Below are positions 1 through 8,152 of a stretch of DNA of 64,000 nucleotides, in pieces; position 1 is the stretch's first letter, and every line of letters begins with the position of its first letter. The notes below the pieces were generated by a model that saw nothing but the letters and a program-made list of their open reading frames with translations, was not told where the DNA came from and did no database searches. The position numbers were made by a program, and so were the translations under genes. This DNA is from VFKI01 sp033762075 (GTDB lineage Bacteria; Pseudomonadota; Gammaproteobacteria; DSM-16500), in NCBI GenBank assembly GCA_033762075.1, contig JANRLY010000036.1:57843-121842 (forward strand), given 5' to 3'.

Positions 1-473
1 TGTGGTTTATCATGATCACCTGAGAGTAAACATAAACCACCCAGCAAAGCAGGGGCAACATTATCCGCATGCATACTACCACTCGCGAGACGCTCGCCCT
101 CGACAGCAAAGGGAATAAGCTGTTGTCGCGTCAAACGCCCCCCCAATAATTCGTTGACTGCAAATGCTGCTGCTGCACTACTCGCTGCCGAACCGCCTAA
201 ACCTGAACTCAATGGAATATTTTTTTTCAAAGTGATTCGAATTCCTTCTGTCACGCCGTATTCCGCAGAAACTAATTTTGCAACGTGGCAAACAACATTA
301 CGATCATCAGAGGGCAAATCAGGAAAATCTTTATCCGGGATAAATTCAAATTTTTTTTCAGCAATTTTTTCTGCAATGACAATGTCTCCCAAACCATCGA
401 TTGCCACCCCTAGCACATCAAACCCAGGACCGACGTTACCAATCGTTGCAGGGGAAAAAATTTTGATTTTCAT
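1..473 (-). CDS. thrB: Homoserine kinase, N-terminal part (cut by window edge)
   Basis: The reverse strand reads 157 codons from ATG at 473 to the window edge without a stop. The product begins MKIKIFSPATIGNVGPGFDV, typical of GHMP-family homoserine kinase, and contains the glycine/serine-rich ATP loop PLSSGLGGSAASSAAA at about residues 90-105. The enzyme phosphorylates homoserine to O-phosphohomoserine in threonine synthesis in the cytosol. It lies 115 bp downstream of thrA on the same strand, the usual thrAB order; thrC would be expected beyond the window. The intergenic gap is filled by a palindromic repeat. Only the C-terminal half is unseen, so integrity of the whole gene cannot be judged. 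Confidence 0.93.
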   Translation of the reverse strand, partial: MKIKIFSPATIGNVGPGFDVLGVAIDGLGDIVIAEKIAEKKFEFIPDKDFPDLPSDDRNVVCHVAKLVSAEYGVTEGIRITLKKNIPLSSGLGGSAASSAAAAFAVNELLGGRLTRQQLIPFAVEGERLASGSMHADNVAPALLGGLCLLSGDHDKP

Positions 474-497
474 ACACTTTCACCTTGCATTTTGCAC

Positions 498-579
498 TGT
501 CATCCCGCGCATGCTTTTAGCGCGGGACCTAGTGCCTTAAAGTCGCTGGGTTCCGCGCTAGAAACTGCGCGGAATGACA
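498..579. repeat. Palindromic repeat, family A, copy 1
   Basis: This is an 82 bp imperfect palindrome that opens with TGTCATCCCGCGCATG and closes with GCGCGGAATGACA. It lies between thrA and thrB. The reverse complement of positions 47964-48045 matches it with about 6 mismatches in 82 by eye, so the two form one repeat family. It could act as a transcript hairpin within the thrAB message. Confidence 0.85.
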
Positions 580-588
580 TCCTATTCT

Positions 589-3069
589 TCAATACGGCAA
601 ATAATGCAATAATCTTAACACGTCTGAAAATACACCCATTGCCGTCACCACACCACCCGCTCCTAATCCTTGAATCACTAAAGGCGTTGCTTGGTAACGA
701 TCCGTTGTCATGGCAATGATGTTATCGCTTGCGCGCGTAAATGCGAGCGGATGATTATTTGGCACAGCTTCTAAACAAGCTTTTGCTTTCCCTTCAAATA
801 ACGTGCCTACATATCGCAATACGCAATTATTTTTTTTGCAATGCTCTAATTTTTTTTGCATCGTTTTTTCGAATTTGGCATAGCGCGTATAAAAATGCTC
901 AGAGAATTTCCCTGTGCGCAATTCTTCTGGCACAAGATTTTCAATATCAACGTCTTTCAACTCCATCGACAATCCAATTTCGCGCGCCATAATCACTAAT
1001 TTGCGCGCAACATCCATGCCGGATAAATCTTCGCGTGGATCAGGTTCCGTTAATCCATCAATTTGAGTTTGTTTTAATACTTCGGCAAAAGGTTTTGTGC
1101 CATCATAATAATTAAATAAATAACTCAATGTACCCGATAAAACACCTTCGATACGAATAATACGATCTCCGCCTGCTAGCAAATCTTTTAATGTGGAAAG
1201 AACTGGCAGCCCTGCACCGACATTCGTTTGATATAAAAAAAATCGATCATGCTGGCGAAATTCTTCCATTAAAGCCCGATACGCCGGCATGGGTAAAACA
1301 TTGGCTTTTTTATTAGGCGTGACAATGTGCATACCTGCCCGAATAATATCTGAATAACGATGCACTAACTCACTGCTTGCCGTGCAATCCACAAAAGCGA
1401 GCGGTAAAAAATCTGCATCACGTGCAGCGTCAATCAATCGATCTAAATTGTAAGTTTCAGTTTTATTTGTTTGATTTAGTAATGCAACTCCTTTTGCGGG
1501 ATCAATTCCCGCGGGATCAATCCGCATACGGCGACTATTCGCAACAGCATATAAACGAATGTTAAATCCTTTTGCACGCAAAGTTGTCATTTGTTCGGCA
1601 AGCATGTTCAAAAAAATTGAACCGACATTACCAGCCCCGACCAACACCAAACCTAATTTTTTATCTCCTGAGAAAAACGCATCGTGAACTAAATTGAGCG
1701 CACGTGCTTTTTGCTTTGTATCAATCACGAGTGAAATATTATGTTCTGAAGCACCTTGCGCTATGGCGCGAATGCTAATTCCTTGTTGACCCAATGAATG
1801 AAACATCTTACCCGCGATACCTGGGACGCCACGCATGCCATCGCCGACAATCGCAACAATCATTTGATCCGCTTTTTCATCCAGACGAATCCAACGTTGT
1901 TTGAGTTCCGCTTTAAATACTTCGCGAATAACTTCACGTGCACGTTCAGCATCGCATGAACGAATTGCAATACTCAGTGAATGTTGTGATGAAGCTTGCG
2001 AAATAAAAAACACGTTAATATTGGCTTCAGATAATGTGCGAAATAATCGCTCGACTGTCGTGGAAATTTCTGTGCGTCGTCTACCAATCCAACTAAGTAA
2101 AGTAATATCGTCAATTGATGTGATACCACTTGCAGGTGAAGGATGTGCGCTGTCTTTTTTTACAGCAGAAATCAGCGTGCCTTCTGCTTCAGGACGAAAA
2201 GTATTTTTGACCAACAAAGGAATTTCGCGATCACGCACGGGCGCTAAAGTGGCAGGATGTAAAACTTTCGCACCAAAGTGAGATAATTCCATCGCTTCTT
2301 CGTACGATAATTCTGGAACGACAAAAGCTTCGTCCACTAAGTTGGGATCAGCACTATAAACCCCATCCACATCCGTCCAAATTTCAACAATACGCACATC
2401 TAATGCAGCACCAATAATTGCCGCTGAATAATCAGAGCCATTACGTCCCAACGTTGTCGAACGACCATCTTCTGTAGCTGCAATAAAACCTGTCATCACA
2501 GGAATCGCATCGGGGTGCGTTTCTGTAAAGCGTTTTTGCCAATGACGAATATGTCGCGTGGTTTCAGTATTTTTAACATTCGCTGCAGTGAAATGATCAT
2601 CTGTTACGATTAATTCGCGCGTATCGACACATACTGCAGGATGAAAACATTGCAGCCACGAAGAAAAAAGTTCAGCCGCTAATCGTTCGCCAAATCCAGC
2701 AATATGATCTAACGCGCTCGGCGCTGCTTCCCTGAGTAATGAAACACCTTCTAATAAGTTTTCTAAATCCGAGAGGAGTGCGCGAAGTTTTTTTTCGCCG
2801 GCTGCTTCGATGTTGCGATGTTTACCTGCGAATAATTCGTGCAAACATTCTAAATGTTGTTTCGCAATGGCTTTATATAAAGTGTGAAATTTTTTACGAC
2901 CTAGTGCTGCTTGTTCAATACAATTGAGCAACGCATTGGTGACACCTTGACAGGCAGAGACAACAATACAAATAGGCTCATTCTTGACCGCAGATAAAAC
3001 AATATGAGCGACTTGACGAATTGTTTTTGCATTCGCCATTGAGCTGCCGCCGAATTTCATTAATTTCAT
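589..3069 (-). CDS. thrA: Bifunctional aspartokinase / homoserine dehydrogenase
   Basis: This 826-residue fusion enzyme is about the length of E. coli ThrA (820). It phosphorylates aspartate and later reduces aspartate semialdehyde to homoserine. The N-terminal kinase domain shows KFGGSSMAN at residues 5-13. A central regulatory region (about 315-460) has the look of paired ACT domains. The homoserine dehydrogenase part starts with the Rossmann loop LVLVGAGNVGS near residue 475 and continues with TPNKKAN and the substrate-site stretch GAGLPVLSTLKDLLAGGD. Being followed by thrB favours ThrA over MetL. I saw no Thr/Ile-rich leader peptide upstream, so the classical attenuator is not evident. 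Start: the ATG lies at the conserved N-terminus, just before the KFGG motif. Confidence 0.96.
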   Translation of the reverse strand: MKLMKFGGSSMANAKTIRQVAHIVLSAVKNEPICIVVSACQGVTNALLNCIEQAALGRKKFHTLYKAIAKQHLECLHELFAGKHRNIEAAGEKKLRALLSDLENLLEGVSLLREAAPSALDHIAGFGERLAAELFSSWLQCFHPAVCVDTRELIVTDDHFTAANVKNTETTRHIRHWQKRFTETHPDAIPVMTGFIAATEDGRSTTLGRNGSDYSAAIIGAALDVRIVEIWTDVDGVYSADPNLVDEAFVVPELSYEEAMELSHFGAKVLHPATLAPVRDREIPLLVKNTFRPEAEGTLISAVKKDSAHPSPASGITSIDDITLLSWIGRRRTEISTTVERLFRTLSEANINVFFISQASSQHSLSIAIRSCDAERAREVIREVFKAELKQRWIRLDEKADQMIVAIVGDGMRGVPGIAGKMFHSLGQQGISIRAIAQGASEHNISLVIDTKQKARALNLVHDAFFSGDKKLGLVLVGAGNVGSIFLNMLAEQMTTLRAKGFNIRLYAVANSRRMRIDPAGIDPAKGVALLNQTNKTETYNLDRLIDAARDADFLPLAFVDCTASSELVHRYSDIIRAGMHIVTPNKKANVLPMPAYRALMEEFRQHDRFFLYQTNVGAGLPVLSTLKDLLAGGDRIIRIEGVLSGTLSYLFNYYDGTKPFAEVLKQTQIDGLTEPDPREDLSGMDVARKLVIMAREIGLSMELKDVDIENLVPEELRTGKFSEHFYTRYAKFEKTMQKKLEHCKKNNCVLRYVGTLFEGKAKACLEAVPNNHPLAFTRASDNIIAMTTDRYQATPLVIQGLGAGGVVTAMGVFSDVLRLLHYLPY

Positions 3070-3096
3070 AGATCGTCATCCGTGTCGTTCGTCATC

Positions 3097-3122
3097 CCAA
3101 GGCTACGAAGGGGTAGCCTTGG
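3097..3122. terminator. Hairpin between the GtrA-like gene and thrA
   Basis: A 9 bp perfect stem CCAAGGCTA / TAGCCTTGG closes an 8-base loop in the 64 bp gap between two genes on the reverse strand. No clear T-run follows in that direction, so it may be a weak terminator, a processing site or part of a palindromic repeat. Confidence 0.4.
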
Positions 3123-3133
3123 CTATCCAGTTT

Positions 3134-3526
3134 TTAAGAAAAAATTTTCCGACTAAAGGTAATATATTTATGCATCAAATAATTGGGCACTAGCATTAAT
3201 ATCGTTGTGGCCATACGAGCAATGATAGGATACAAACCTACTATATTAATCAATATCGCGATGATAGCCATACTCATCCCAAGCCCAATTGCCGCAATAA
3301 CAATATAAATGGGAACTTGCATACCAAATTGGCGAGACTGACATTGAAAGGTTAAACGTTTATTGGCAACATAATGAAAACAACCTGCCATTCCCATCGA
3401 TACGATTAAGGCTTCAAGATAATGCAGACCCAACCAACGAAAGGCAATAGCAAAAACAGTCCAATCGAGCAGAGTCGCCAAACCGCCAACGATGAAATAA
3501 ATCCAGAATTCTCTAGAGCCCAACAT
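3134..3526 (-). CDS. GtrA-like four-helix membrane protein
   Basis: A 130-residue protein with four predicted membrane helices. The opening REFWIYFIVGGLATLLDW and the later FHYVANKRLTF fit the GtrA/DPMS3-like family, whose members are linked to flipping or transfer of polyprenyl-linked sugars in the inner membrane. The open frame extends further upstream (to 3715), but that extension lacks the family pattern and runs into the promoter region of the divergent cysteine desulfurase. I therefore placed the start at the ATG at 3526, directly before the conserved first helix. The exact substrate is unknown. The dolichol-phosphate-mannose-synthase-like glycosyltransferase at 42.4 kb is a possible functional partner, but it is far away. 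Confidence 0.78.
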   Translation of the reverse strand: MLGSREFWIYFIVGGLATLLDWTVFAIAFRWLGLHYLEALIVSMGMAGCFHYVANKRLTFQCQSRQFGMQVPIYIVIAAIGLGMSMAIIAILINIVGLYPIIARMATTILMLVPNYLMHKYITFSRKIFS

Positions 3527-3678
3527 TTTCACTGATTTTAACCCTGCCCCGAAATCCGGTATTATATACCTTTCCTCGTCATATTTTGAGCTTTTTAGCA
3601 TTTCATCTGCGGGCCAATAACTCTCAAAACATGATGAGCAAAGGTATACACACAACTTACAGAGTAGAGAAAAAGGAA

Positions 3679-4842
3679 ATGACTCGATCGATTTATTTAG
3701 ATTATGCCGCAACAACGCCAGTGGATCCGGCTGTTATCACTCAAATGCTTAAATTTCTAGGCCCGAATGATACATTCGGCAACCCTGCTTCAAGTCACTC
3801 TTTCGGGCAAACAGCTAAAAAAGCCGTAGATCATGCACGCGAACAAATTGCGGCCTATATTCACGCTTTACCCGACGAAATCATTTTCACATCAGGCGCA
3901 ACTGAGTCTATTAATTTAGCCATCAAAGGTGCCGCCGAACTATATCAAACGCGTGGGCGCCATATCGTTACGCTCAAAACAGAGCACCAAGCAACACTCG
4001 ACGCATGCCAATGGTTAGAAAAAAATGGTTATCAAGTGACCTATCTCGCTACGAAACCCGATGGCTTGCTTGATCTCGCTCAACTCGAAGCAGCATTGCG
4101 CGACGACACAGTGCTCGTGTCGATTTTACAAGTCAATAATGAAACCGGCGTGATACAAGATATTACAAGTATCGCAGCAATTACACAGGCACGAGGTATT
4201 TTATTGCACGTCGATGGTGCACAAACTGTTGGAAAAACAACGCTTGATGTCAGCCAAACACCCGTTGATCTTGTTTCATTGTCGGCACACAAAGCATATG
4301 GGCCCAAAGGCGTTGGTGCATTATACTTGCGTAGCAAACCAAAAATACGCGTTGCTGCACAAATTCACGGCGGTGGACATCAAAAAAATATACGTTCAGG
4401 CACACTCGCGACGCATCAGATTGTCGGCATGGGAGAAGCATTCGCCATCGCCAAACAAAATTTTGCAAAAGATCGAGCACACATCCAACAATGCCGAGAA
4501 CAATTTCTCAATCTTTTAAGTCAAAAAGTAGCGTTTCAGATAAATGGCAATCCAGCACTTTCCGTTCCAAATACTGTGAATATTCGATTTGAAAATATCG
4601 AGCTTGCTAATGCTATTAAAAATGCAGCTGATTTAGCTGTATCGGCCGGCTCAGCATGTCACAGTAAAGGGGTCGAACCATCCCATGTGCTACGCGCGAT
4701 GGGGCTCAGTTTTTTCGAAGCGCATTGTTCTTTGCGATTTTCCTTTGGACGGTTTACAACAGAAGAAGAGATTGTTCAGGCGATAAAATTGATCGCTAAT
4801 CTAGGATTCCATACAGTTCTTCAAGGCGAGTTAAAAGCCTAA
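3679..4842 (+). CDS. Cysteine desulfurase (IscS/NifS family)
   Basis: A 387-residue PLP enzyme that removes sulfur from cysteine as a protein persulfide for Fe-S clusters or thiolation. It starts MTRSIYLDYAATTPVD, a family hallmark. The PLP-binding lysine is K205 in SLSAHKAYGPKG, and the catalytic cysteine is C327 in SAGSACHS, which sits in a long flexible loop as in group I enzymes. The start at 3679 was chosen because AAAAAGGAA precedes it and the conserved N-terminus follows. It is shorter than E. coli IscS (404). No iscR, iscU or hscA gene lies nearby, so it stands outside an isc operon and may be a second NifS-type copy with its own role. Confidence 0.9.
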   Translation: MTRSIYLDYAATTPVDPAVITQMLKFLGPNDTFGNPASSHSFGQTAKKAVDHAREQIAAYIHALPDEIIFTSGATESINLAIKGAAELYQTRGRHIVTLKTEHQATLDACQWLEKNGYQVTYLATKPDGLLDLAQLEAALRDDTVLVSILQVNNETGVIQDITSIAAITQARGILLHVDGAQTVGKTTLDVSQTPVDLVSLSAHKAYGPKGVGALYLRSKPKIRVAAQIHGGGHQKNIRSGTLATHQIVGMGEAFAIAKQNFAKDRAHIQQCREQFLNLLSQKVAFQINGNPALSVPNTVNIRFENIELANAIKNAADLAVSAGSACHSKGVEPSHVLRAMGLSFFEAHCSLRFSFGRFTTEEEIVQAIKLIANLGFHTVLQGELKA

Positions 4843-4853
4843 AGCACAAGCCC

Positions 4854-4883
4854 TTGTCCCCTAGACCTCCTTTTTGGTATAAT
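4854..4883 (+). promoter_or_regulatory. Candidate sigma-70 promoter with flanking inverted repeat
   Basis: TTGTCC (4854-4859), an 18 bp spacer and a perfect TATAAT (4878-4883) lie 32 bp before the ATG at 4916. The inverted pair CTAGACC (4861-4867) and GGTCTAG (4906-4912) brackets the -10 box and transcription start region and could be an operator. This is a visual match only. Confidence 0.5.
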
Positions 4884-4915
4884 TTTTGACCATTTTTACC
4901 ATGTTGGTCTAGTAA

Positions 4916-5626
4916 ATGAATATCTTAACTCCTGGTTTGCAATGCATTCGCCGTACCGGCAAAGTCCTCGCCTGGGCTGCTTTTTTTGGCGCGATGATGG
5001 CTTTTTTTCAGTATATATTCAATGAGTTGCATATACTTCCTCAGCCACTACTCGGCATTGAATTAATGCTTATTGGATGTATCATTCCCGCGCTATATCT
5101 CTTAAAAGGCGGTTATATAGCGGCAAGACGTGTCGCCATTCTGGCCATGACGAGTCTAACCATTTCGTTCACCCTGGGCTTCACTTACCTATTTTCAGTC
5201 TTCTATCAATTAACGTTGGCACAAATGTTCGCAATGCTCTGTGGGACCTGGACATTCTTACTAGGCATTATTATTGCAGGTCATCTCGGAAATTTTATCT
5301 TTCACCTTTGGATCTATCGACAATTAACTACGCCCATTATTCGCAATGAATCTCAAGCTGCGAATATTTTATATCGCCCTTTCTGGCGCTTCAGCCCCTT
5401 CAGAGGCATTTTCATTGGTTTACTTTTCATTTCGTCCACAATGAATAGCTTCGGCACCTTTGATATCACGACTACTCGTGTTCACGAAGATGTCAAAAAA
5501 CAATATGGACCCGCAGCATATGTTTTTGTTCAACACATCATGAAAAATAAGGGAACAGAAAAGATCTTTGCTGAAAGCATCGTCTTCGATGGAAAAAAAT
5601 ATTTTGTGAAAAAATTTAGCCTTTGA
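4916..5626 (+). CDS. Unknown integral membrane protein
   Basis: A 236-residue protein not recognised as a named family. Four or five hydrophobic segments are visible: about 17-35, 45-62, 72-96, 100-125 and 160-178. A polar C-terminal tail of about 60 residues follows. It appears to be transcribed alone from the promoter just upstream. The stop codon at 5624-5626 is immediately followed by the MITE at 5627, so that insertion may have replaced the original downstream sequence. No catalytic motif was seen. Confidence 0.65.
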   Translation: MNILTPGLQCIRRTGKVLAWAAFFGAMMAFFQYIFNELHILPQPLLGIELMLIGCIIPALYLLKGGYIAARRVAILAMTSLTISFTLGFTYLFSVFYQLTLAQMFAMLCGTWTFLLGIIIAGHLGNFIFHLWIYRQLTTPIIRNESQAANILYRPFWRFSPFRGIFIGLLFISSTMNSFGTFDITTTRVHEDVKKQYGPAAYVFVQHIMKNKGTEKIFAESIVFDGKKYFVKKFSL

Positions 5627-5793
5627 CTAGGGCGTGTCCTCAATTACTTCGTTGAAGCGAAAAATGAGAGATTTGAGATAAAATTTTCGCAAATTTGAGG
5701 AGAATTTACGGTTTTATTTGAAGAAAATTTTCGGAAATTTTAGCCGATTCCGCTCATTTTGCAACCAACGAAGTAATTGAGGACACGCCCTAG
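5627..5793. mobile_element. MITE-like element with perfect 28 bp terminal inverted repeats
   Basis: The left end CTAGGGCGTGTCCTCAATTA (continuing to 5654) is the exact reverse complement of 5766-5793. The TA dinucleotides at 5628-5629 and 5791-5792 flank a 161 bp core. This is the pattern left by Tc1/mariner/IS630-type transposases, which duplicate TA. There is no internal ORF, so a transposase would have to act in trans. Secondary internal complementarity (GCGAAAAATGAG with CTCATTTTGC) means the whole element can fold into a long hairpin. It begins one base after the stop codon of the upstream gene. Confidence 0.85.
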
Positions 5794-5872
5794 TATTTGT
5801 AAAATCATTTTTTCTCATTTACACTCCCTTTCGATTATCTCATTCTTAAAACAATAATGAAGGAAATTAACA

Positions 5873-8044
5873 ATGTTTTTTTCAGAGGAAGCTCTTGCAC
5901 TTTTATCGCTCAAACACCGCCATCTCGACACCATTGAACAAATAAAATCTGAACTTCTCGACTTGCCGCTTGATTTTTCGACAGTCACATTAGAGAGTGT
6001 AGAAGAATTAATCTCAACAATATTTGGGTTACACATTGCAATAAACGCTAAAATAGGCGAAAGCATTCGTTACCCAGAGACACTTTCATTTGACACTGCC
6101 GTACAGCCAATAATTGATTTAGATATCATCACTACAAGAGCGATGCTCTATCTTCGTTTCGCCAGCCACATGCATCCAGATGCCGCATTACGTGAACAAG
6201 CTTCGATCAAGCTTGTTCAGCTTAACCGCTCAATCAAGGAGCATCCTACATACAAAATCGCACAAAAGGTCTTCAACTATTATTTCAAGACCATTTTTCC
6301 GAAAGAAATTGAAACACTAAGTGCAGAGAAAATACAGTGTGTTTATTCCTGCACAAAGCCTCATCTTCCTGTATCGGCTTTAATGAAGGGTGAAGGCTAT
6401 ATGCGCGCAATAAATCCGATTCTTAATCTTCTTATAAAATCCATTGAAGCATTTATCAATCTCGAACAGAATAAAAAAGTGAATAATCTCAGCTTAACAG
6501 GAAATCAATTAGCAGGGCTTTCGAAAAAATGGCTAGATCAACGACGCTACGTCCTGGACAGATATAAAGTCGCTATCAATACAGATGATATCGTAACCGT
6601 ATTAAAATATGCATCAAACCCAGACACTCGAAAAACACTTCACCAAGAATATCATCAAGATGAAAAAATACACAATACAAGACTCTTTATTGATATCTTC
6701 TATTTAAAAAATAAATTACGCAGATTCGAAAATGACACTGCCCATCAAAGCACAGCAGCGAACGAACCTCGAAGCATTGAGGATAACGAAGCCCGTACAA
6801 AATTAGAAAACTTAACACAAGCACTTCAAAAACCCATAGAGAACACATTTACTGCACTTGTTGAATTTGCAAGAATAAATGAAAACGATCCATCTCTGAC
6901 ATTACAGCCATCAGATTTACTCTATTACATGCGCTTATACCAAAATGCAGTTGAAGCATCCTACGAAACTGCCACCGAAAAATATTTCCCCATCGAACGT
7001 GTCATTGATCTCTCGATAGCGCTTTTTGAACGTATGTTTAACCTTAAATTAAAACCTATGAGCACGGACTCAGGATGGAGCCCTGATATCAAGGTGTTTT
7101 CTATAGATAACCAAGATCAAAAATGTATTGGCACACTTTATTTCGATTTCTTCGCATCTCCACAAAAAGTCTTCGCAAAAACTTTAACAGAACACAATTT
7201 TATACTCTCAGGGCGCAAGAATATCTCTCACTTAATAAATACCGAGAACACAGAATTAACGTCAATCACTCTTTGCCGCAAAGAATTCAAAAAAAATGAA
7301 TGTTTATCGTTTAACAAAGTCGTAGATCTTTTTGTTAGTATTGGGCTAGCCATAAGCGGAGCCTGTCTACGAAAAAAATACACCGCAAGCGAACAAGAGA
7401 AAAATAATTTTCGCAATTTTTATGGTACTTTTCTTGAAAGACTATGCCTCGAACCTGAAACGCTGCAAGTGCTCAGTTCACACACTGAAACACACAAAAC
7501 CTTACCGAAAGCTTTCGCAGAGCGATTAATCAATACCTTCAAAATGCGTAATACTATCCATCATCAATTTGAATTAGGAATGTTATGGTTTGATCATATG
7601 ATTCATTCAATATCTAATGACAATCTCCAAACATTCATCACTAACCTAGATGGAGTATTGCAAGATCAGCTTAATCGTACGGGCGCTCCTTATTTAAATG
7701 AATCCACATGCCTTCTACGAAACAATCAAGCGATGGAACTCATCAATGAAACGGGCGCACTGCATGCACATCTTCGCAACAGCATTCTTGCTGAGCACTT
7801 GTATCAGCATTTATTTAAAGGCAATCCATTTTCTCCACAAAATGGGCTAAAATTCCGTCAAGTTTTTTTAGAATCAAGTTCAAGCGATAATCTAGAACAA
7901 TTGGTTTGTCAAATGACAGGAAAAAAGCCGACACCTGAAGAATTTGCACAATCACTGACAATCGACATGACGCATCTTTATTCATATGAAAAAAGAGTCA
8001 TCGAATTCGAAAAGGAACCTGCAGCAAAAAGAATGAGATTATAA
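5873..8044 (+). CDS. Inactive M3 metallopeptidase paralogue (pseudopeptidase) with NLS-like tail
   Basis: A 723-residue paralogue of the two following M3 peptidases, aligning along its length (for example SFNKVVDLFVSIGL against PFEDVVTFFHEFGH). The zinc-binding HEFGH is replaced by VSIGL at residues 488-492. The third zinc ligand, the glutamate in DFVEAPSQ, is replaced by asparagine, and the substrate-binding GYYGY segment is also lost. It therefore cannot act as a zinc peptidase, yet the frame is fully open over 2.1 kb, which argues for a selected non-catalytic role such as binding or decoy. It ends EPAAKRMRL, very close to the c-Myc nuclear signal PAAKRVKLD. The start is preceded by ATGAAGGAAATTAACA, a good ribosome site. 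Confidence 0.85.
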   Translation: MFFSEEALALLSLKHRHLDTIEQIKSELLDLPLDFSTVTLESVEELISTIFGLHIAINAKIGESIRYPETLSFDTAVQPIIDLDIITTRAMLYLRFASHMHPDAALREQASIKLVQLNRSIKEHPTYKIAQKVFNYYFKTIFPKEIETLSAEKIQCVYSCTKPHLPVSALMKGEGYMRAINPILNLLIKSIEAFINLEQNKKVNNLSLTGNQLAGLSKKWLDQRRYVLDRYKVAINTDDIVTVLKYASNPDTRKTLHQEYHQDEKIHNTRLFIDIFYLKNKLRRFENDTAHQSTAANEPRSIEDNEARTKLENLTQALQKPIENTFTALVEFARINENDPSLTLQPSDLLYYMRLYQNAVEASYETATEKYFPIERVIDLSIALFERMFNLKLKPMSTDSGWSPDIKVFSIDNQDQKCIGTLYFDFFASPQKVFAKTLTEHNFILSGRKNISHLINTENTELTSITLCRKEFKKNECLSFNKVVDLFVSIGLAISGACLRKKYTASEQEKNNFRNFYGTFLERLCLEPETLQVLSSHTETHKTLPKAFAERLINTFKMRNTIHHQFELGMLWFDHMIHSISNDNLQTFITNLDGVLQDQLNRTGAPYLNESTCLLRNNQAMELINETGALHAHLRNSILAEHLYQHLFKGNPFSPQNGLKFRQVFLESSSSDNLEQLVCQMTGKKPTPEEFAQSLTIDMTHLYSYEKRVIEFEKEPAAKRMRL

Positions 8045-8068
8045 ACGTTGCGTTTCAACGTTAAGATA

Positions 8069-8111
8069 CTGTCACTCGATCACGCACTTTATGCGCGGGA
8101 TCGAGTGACAG
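8069..8111. repeat. Strong hairpin between M3 paralogues 1 and 2
   Basis: A 13 bp perfect stem CTGTCACTCGATC / GATCGAGTGACAG encloses an inner loop containing GCGCGG. It resembles the ends of the family A palindromes (TGTCA...TGACA) and may work as a terminator or transcript-processing site. A second small stem, AACGTTG / CAACGTT, lies just before it at about 8044-8062. Confidence 0.65.
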
Positions 8112-8152
8112 GAAAGTATAGGATATTTTTTTACTAAAAGGAGCGTCATACT

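Noticed and set aside
1377..2927. Open frames on the + strand across thrA
   Set aside because: They lie wholly within the strongly supported thrA gene and encode no recognisable protein.
3070..3133. Threonine attenuator before thrA
   Set aside because: A hairpin is present but no Thr/Ile-rich leader peptide and no T-run were found.
3527..3715. Longer N-terminus for the GtrA-like protein
   Set aside because: The extra 63 residues do not fit the family, and they overlap the upstream region of the divergent cysteine desulfurase.
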